Below are positions 7,632-10,772 of a stretch of 10,772 bases of DNA, piece by piece. The notes below the pieces were generated by a model, which was not told where the DNA came from, made no database searches, and was given only the letters and a program-made list of their open reading frames with translations. This DNA comes from Sediminibacterium ginsengisoli (lineage in GTDB: Bacteria > Bacteroidota > Bacteroidia > Chitinophagales > Chitinophagaceae). The translations under genes were made by a program, and so were the position numbers. Each line of letters starts with the position of its first letter. Within the stretch, counting starts at the first letter, position 1. The stretch covers positions 1-10,772 of the forward strand of contig CAMAQW010000050.1 of the NCBI GenBank assembly GCA_945860335.1, written 5' to 3'.

Positions 7632-8306
7632 TTATATATTGGCCTTCTTTACTTTTTTTGGAATTTTAACAGTCACTTCTTTAGTCTTTCCGTCACGTGT
7701 TAACTTTAAGGTGATGGCATCGCCTGCTTTTAAATCACTCGCTTTTTCTTGAAGCGTAGCTACATCACATATAGATGAACCATCTACAGATGTAATGATA
7801 TCATTTTTTACGATACCTGCTTTTGCAGCTGGAGAACCTTCTGTAACCTCTAATACTTTAGCACCAGAACCTTCTGTTAGATCTTCGATGCTGATTCCAA
7901 TTTTTGGTCCCTCATTAAATGCAAGTGCAAATGTCTCGCCTAACTGACTCATGTCTAGTGGCATGCCTTTTGCAATTTTTAATTCGGTTACTTTGCCGTC
8001 TAATTTAGGAAGCGGGGCATTCATATCATCAGATTTGAACATCATCACTTTAGGCATGTTCGTAACTTTTGGAATACCAGTTACACCGCCCATCATTTCT
8101 GGTAAATTAACACCGTCAACAGGCTTGCCATTAATGGTTATTTTTCCATTTTCTACAATCACTGTCATTTTTTGCGGGCCACTCTCTTTTCCATGTATGA
8201 TGGTGGTATCCATTGTTTTTACAATAACTACTTTTTTTTCTTCTTGTGCGTTAGCGGCTGATACTAGTAAGCAAGCTGCTGTAAATAATGAAATAATTTT
8301 ATTCAT
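7632..8306 (-). CDS. Secreted or periplasmic single-PDZ-domain protein without a protease domain
   Basis: This is a 224-residue protein of unassigned role. Residues 1-20 form a Sec signal peptide ending SAANA, cleaved before QEEKK. There is no lipobox, so it is probably soluble in the periplasm or loosely envelope-bound. Residues about 45-65 carry MTVIVENGKITINGKPVDG, a stretch like those I recall upstream of the PDZ domain in other Bacteroidota exported proteins. Residues 136-216 are one PDZ domain: the carboxylate-binding loop region IGISIED, then GSPAAKAGIVKNDIITSVDG and a final strand KEVTVKIP. This resembles the PDZ of DegP/HtrA or Tsp proteases. No serine-protease or zinc-protease catalytic domain is present and the gene is not truncated, so it is likely a peptide-binding adaptor or chaperone-like factor. 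It sits 52 bases after alaS and 49 before gatB. A candidate promoter element lies just upstream. Confidence 0.85.
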   Translation of the reverse strand: MNKIISLFTAACLLVSAANAQEEKKVVIVKTMDTTIIHGKESGPQKMTVIVENGKITINGKPVDGVNLPEMMGGVTGIPKVTNMPKVMMFKSDDMNAPLPKLDGKVTELKIAKGMPLDMSQLGETFALAFNEGPKIGISIEDLTEGSGAKVLEVTEGSPAAKAGIVKNDIITSVDGSSICDVATLQEKASDLKAGDAITLKLTRDGKTKEVTVKIPKKVKKANI

Positions 8307-8328
8307 TGTTTTGGTTGTTTTATTCTTT

Positions 8329-8336
8329 CAAAGATA
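8329..8336 (-). promoter_or_regulatory. Candidate Bacteroidota -7 promoter element for the PDZ gene
   Basis: On the minus strand this reads TATCTTTG, an exact match to the TAnnTTTG consensus for the primary sigma factor of Bacteroidota. It lies 22 bases before the PDZ gene ATG, which would give a short leader of about 15 bases. No TTTG is present at the expected -33 position (about 19 bases further upstream), so it would be a half-conserved promoter. It may let the PDZ-gatB-tlpA genes be expressed apart from alaS. Confidence 0.4.
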
Positions 8337-8358
8337 TTTTTTTGTCCTCTATTGAGGC

Positions 8359-10772
8359 CTAGTTTAACAAATTCTTTACAGTTTCAATCACTAGTGCAAG
8401 ATTGCTAGGATCCTGTCCACCAGCGGTTGCTAGGCCTTTTTGTCCACCTCCACCACCTTTAATAAGCGGCGCAATGTGATCTTTAATAATTTTTTGTGCT
8501 TCTAATCCTTTGAGACCTTGTAAGGTATCATCCACTAAAACAGCAACAGATGCTTTCCCATCTACATTGGCGGCGAGTGTAACAAGTAAGTTTGTATAAC
8601 TTGCTTGCAGCTCACTACATAATTTTTTAAGGCCATCTGGGTTACTAACTGAAACAACGGCGCCAATAAAATGTGTATCGCCAATGCGCGTTACTTTTGA
8701 TTCTAATTCCTTTTTGATTCCAACAAGTGCTAAAGCCTCATAAGATTCAATGCGTTTTTTTAACAACTGCAAATCGGCAACCATTTGTTGGACTGCTTTA
8801 ACAGGTTCCTTGGTATTTTTTACAAGTTCCTTAATGGTTTCTAGCTCCGCTAATGCTTCATTAACCTGTGTTGTAGCGCCTTCGCCGCACACAGCTTCAA
8901 TACGTCTTACGCCAGCTGCTACCGCAGATTCGCTTCTTAATTTAAATAAACCAAGTGCGCCTGTTGCGCCAACATGCGTACCACCACATAGTTCAATAGA
9001 ATAATTTGGATCCATGATAACAACCCTTACGGTATCACCATACTTTTCACCAAACAAAGCCATGGCACCTAGTGCTACTGCTTCATCTTTGGTCATCTCT
9101 TTGATGACTACCGGAATATTAGCTCTAATTTTTTCGTTGATGATGTCTTCGATTTGTTGTAATTCCTCGTCACTCACTTTTGCAAAATGCGAAAAGTCAA
9201 AACGAAGTTGTGCAGCATTTACAAGGCTACCTTTTTGTGCCACATGCGTGCCCAGTACCTGTCTTAAAGCGGCATGTAAGAGGTGTGTTGCACTATGATG
9301 TGCACAAATGCTTTTTCGAATATCTGTATTTACTTTGGCAACTACTGATCCTTCCAAGCTTTCAGGAATCTCAGTTGTAAAATGGATGATTAGGTTGTTT
9401 TCTTTTTTGGTATCGATTACATCGATGGTAGATCCTTCAAATTCTAGTACACCAATATCACCAACCTGTCCACCACTTTCGGCATAAAATGGTGTTGATT
9501 CTAAAACAATTTGATAGCCCGTATTTCCTTTGCTTGTTACTTTTCTGTACTTCGTAACAGTAGTCGTGCAAACTTTATCTGTGTAGCCAACAAATATTTG
9601 ATGCTCATTATCATTTACAATAATCCAGTCTGCAGCATCTATTGCTGTTGCAGCTCTGCTTCTATTTTTTTGCTGCTGCATTTCTGCTTCAAAACCTTTT
9701 TCATCAACCGCTAAATTATTTTCTTGCGCAATTAAACGGGTAAGGTCTATTGGAAATCCGTAGGTGTCAAAAAGTTCAAATGCAGCTTTACCTTCAATCA
9801 CTTTGCTATTAGAAGCCTTCATGAGTTCATCAATTCTTTTAAGTCCTTTATCTAGGGTTCTTAAAAATGCATCTTCTTCTTCTCTTACCACTTTTGTTAC
9901 AAATTCTTCTTGTGCTGCAAGCTCAGGAAATACTTCAGAAAATTGAGCTGCTAAAACTGCCACAAGTTTAAAAAGTAATGGTTGCTTATAATCTAGGTAG
10001 GTATAATAATAACGTACAGCTCTTCGTAAAATACGTCTAATCACATATCCGGCACCAGTATTGGAAGGTAATTGTCCATCGGCAATGGTAAATGATATCG
10101 CTCTGATATGATCTGCTATTACCCTAAATGCTACGGCTTCTTTACTATCACTTCTGTCATAAATTTTTCCGGTGATTGTTGCTACTGTATTTATGGTGCC
10201 ACTAAATACATCGGTATCGTAATTACTTTGTTTGCCTTGTAGCACGCGTACAAGACGTTCAAATCCCATACCGGTGTCTACGTGTTTTGCAGGAAGTGGT
10301 TCCAGTGTTCCGTCTTTTAAACGGTTGTATTGCATGAAAACATTGTTCCAAATTTCAATTACTTGCGGATGATCTTTGTTAACTAGATCTCTGCCTGGAA
10401 TTAATTTTCTTTCTTCATCAGATCTGCAGTCTACATGAATTTCTGAACATGGTCCACAAGGACCTGTGTCTCCCATTTCCCAAAAATTATCTTTTTTATT
10501 TCCAAAAATAATTTTGTCTTCGTCTACTAATTTTTTCCATGCTTCAAGTGCAATGGTAGACATGGGTAGTCCTTCACTTGGATCGCCTTCAAATACAGAA
10601 ACATACAAACGGTCTCTATCAATCTTGTACACTTCTGTAAGCAGCTCCCAACTCCATGCAATAGCTTCATCTTTAAAATAATCACCAAAGCTCCAATTGC
10701 CTAGCATTTCAAACATGGTGTGGTGGTAAGTATCAACACCCACTTCTTCAAGGTCATTGTGTTTTCCGCTCA
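8359..10772 (-). CDS. alaS: Alanyl-tRNA synthetase (5' end cut by window edge)
   Basis: AlaS charges tRNA(Ala) with alanine in the cytoplasm and hydrolyses mischarged Ser- or Gly-tRNA(Ala). The frame stays open to the window edge. The visible 803 residues begin SGKHNDLEEVGVDTYHHTMF, an internal class II synthetase sequence, so roughly 65-75 N-terminal residues are missing and the GTG at 10741-10743 is an internal valine. Catalytic-domain signatures include GNWSFGDYF, GDTGPCGPCSEIH, HVDTGMGFERLVRVLQGK and GAGYVIRRILRRAVRYY. The editing domain has the zinc ligands HSATH (9283-9297) and CGGTH (8974-8988), so editing should be intact. The C-terminal DHHA1/C-Ala part carries a helical stretch and the glycine-rich KGGGGGQKGLATAGG, ending VKNLLN. 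The stop is TAG. The 52-base gap to the PDZ gene has no terminator in this direction, so read-through into the next genes is likely. Confidence 0.98.
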   Translation of the reverse strand, partial: SGKHNDLEEVGVDTYHHTMFEMLGNWSFGDYFKDEAIAWSWELLTEVYKIDRDRLYVSVFEGDPSEGLPMSTIALEAWKKLVDEDKIIFGNKKDNFWEMGDTGPCGPCSEIHVDCRSDEERKLIPGRDLVNKDHPQVIEIWNNVFMQYNRLKDGTLEPLPAKHVDTGMGFERLVRVLQGKQSNYDTDVFSGTINTVATITGKIYDRSDSKEAVAFRVIADHIRAISFTIADGQLPSNTGAGYVIRRILRRAVRYYYTYLDYKQPLLFKLVAVLAAQFSEVFPELAAQEEFVTKVVREEEDAFLRTLDKGLKRIDELMKASNSKVIEGKAAFELFDTYGFPIDLTRLIAQENNLAVDEKGFEAEMQQQKNRSRAATAIDAADWIIVNDNEHQIFVGYTDKVCTTTVTKYRKVTSKGNTGYQIVLESTPFYAESGGQVGDIGVLEFEGSTIDVIDTKKENNLIIHFTTEIPESLEGSVVAKVNTDIRKSICAHHSATHLLHAALRQVLGTHVAQKGSLVNAAQLRFDFSHFAKVSDEELQQIEDIINEKIRANIPVVIKEMTKDEAVALGAMALFGEKYGDTVRVVIMDPNYSIELCGGTHVGATGALGLFKLRSESAVAAGVRRIEAVCGEGATTQVNEALAELETIKELVKNTKEPVKAVQQMVADLQLLKKRIESYEALALVGIKKELESKVTRIGDTHFIGAVVSVSNPDGLKKLCSELQASYTNLLVTLAANVDGKASVAVLVDDTLQGLKGLEAQKIIKDHIAPLIKGGGGGQKGLATAGGQDPSNLALVIETVKNLLN

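Noticed and set aside
7356..7703. A 115-codon plus-strand frame spanning the gatB 5' end and the PDZ gene 3' end
   Set aside because: It overlaps two well-supported minus-strand genes and its product resembles no family.
8346..8357. CCTC-TATT-GAGG hairpin just after the alaS stop
   Set aside because: The stem is four pairs. On the minus strand it is followed by A's rather than T's, so it is not an alaS terminator.
8409..8463. Glycine-rich, repeat-like stretch near the alaS 3' end
   Set aside because: This is the normal GGGGGQKGLATAGG motif of the AlaS C-terminal domain, not an inserted repeat.
10741..10743. GTG as a start codon for alaS
   Set aside because: The frame continues upstream to the window edge with SGKHNDLEE, a conserved AlaS sequence, so the codon is an internal valine.

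Overview
The window looks like chromosomal DNA of a Bacteroidota bacterium, most likely from the Chitinophagaceae or a nearby family (the family-level call is inference). The basis is a SusC/SusD outer-membrane pair, an AT-rich sequence, start codons preceded by A-rich stretches with no Shine-Dalgarno motif, a DUF4369-type TlpA lipoprotein, and a TATCTTTG match to the Bacteroidota -7 promoter consensus TAnnTTTG.

Layout. Bases 1-156 hold the last 51 codons of a membrane protein resembling the C-terminal end of an MMPL/RND-type transporter. A 252-base AT-rich intergenic region (157-408) follows. It is rich in inverted repeats and probably carries the promoter and control sites of the next operon. 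A SusC/RagA TonB-dependent transporter (409-3369) and a SusD/RagB lipoprotein (3389-4909) then form a two-gene plus-strand operon. That operon ends at a strong hairpin terminator (4928-4964), which also serves the minus-strand genes converging from the other side.

Read in their own direction, the minus-strand genes are alaS (8359 to the window edge, 5' end missing), a secreted single-PDZ-domain protein (7632-8306), gatB (6134-7582) and a TlpA-like thioredoxin-fold lipoprotein (4978-6111). The gaps are 52, 49 and 22 bases and none holds a terminator, so read-through as one transcription unit is plausible. A candidate internal promoter precedes the PDZ gene.

Functionally, SusC and SusD should form a TonB-powered outer-membrane uptake complex. 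No glycosidase, peptidase or sigma/anti-sigma gene lies beside them in the window, so the substrate is unknown. The minus-strand group mixes two tRNA-charging functions (AlaS, and the B subunit of the Asp/Glu-tRNA amidotransferase) with two envelope proteins. I found no CRISPR array, mobile element, tRNA, rRNA or clear novel system. Most of the window is ordinary core and nutrient-uptake content. The best leads are the dyad cluster upstream of susC, the unassigned SusCD pair and the orphan PDZ protein.
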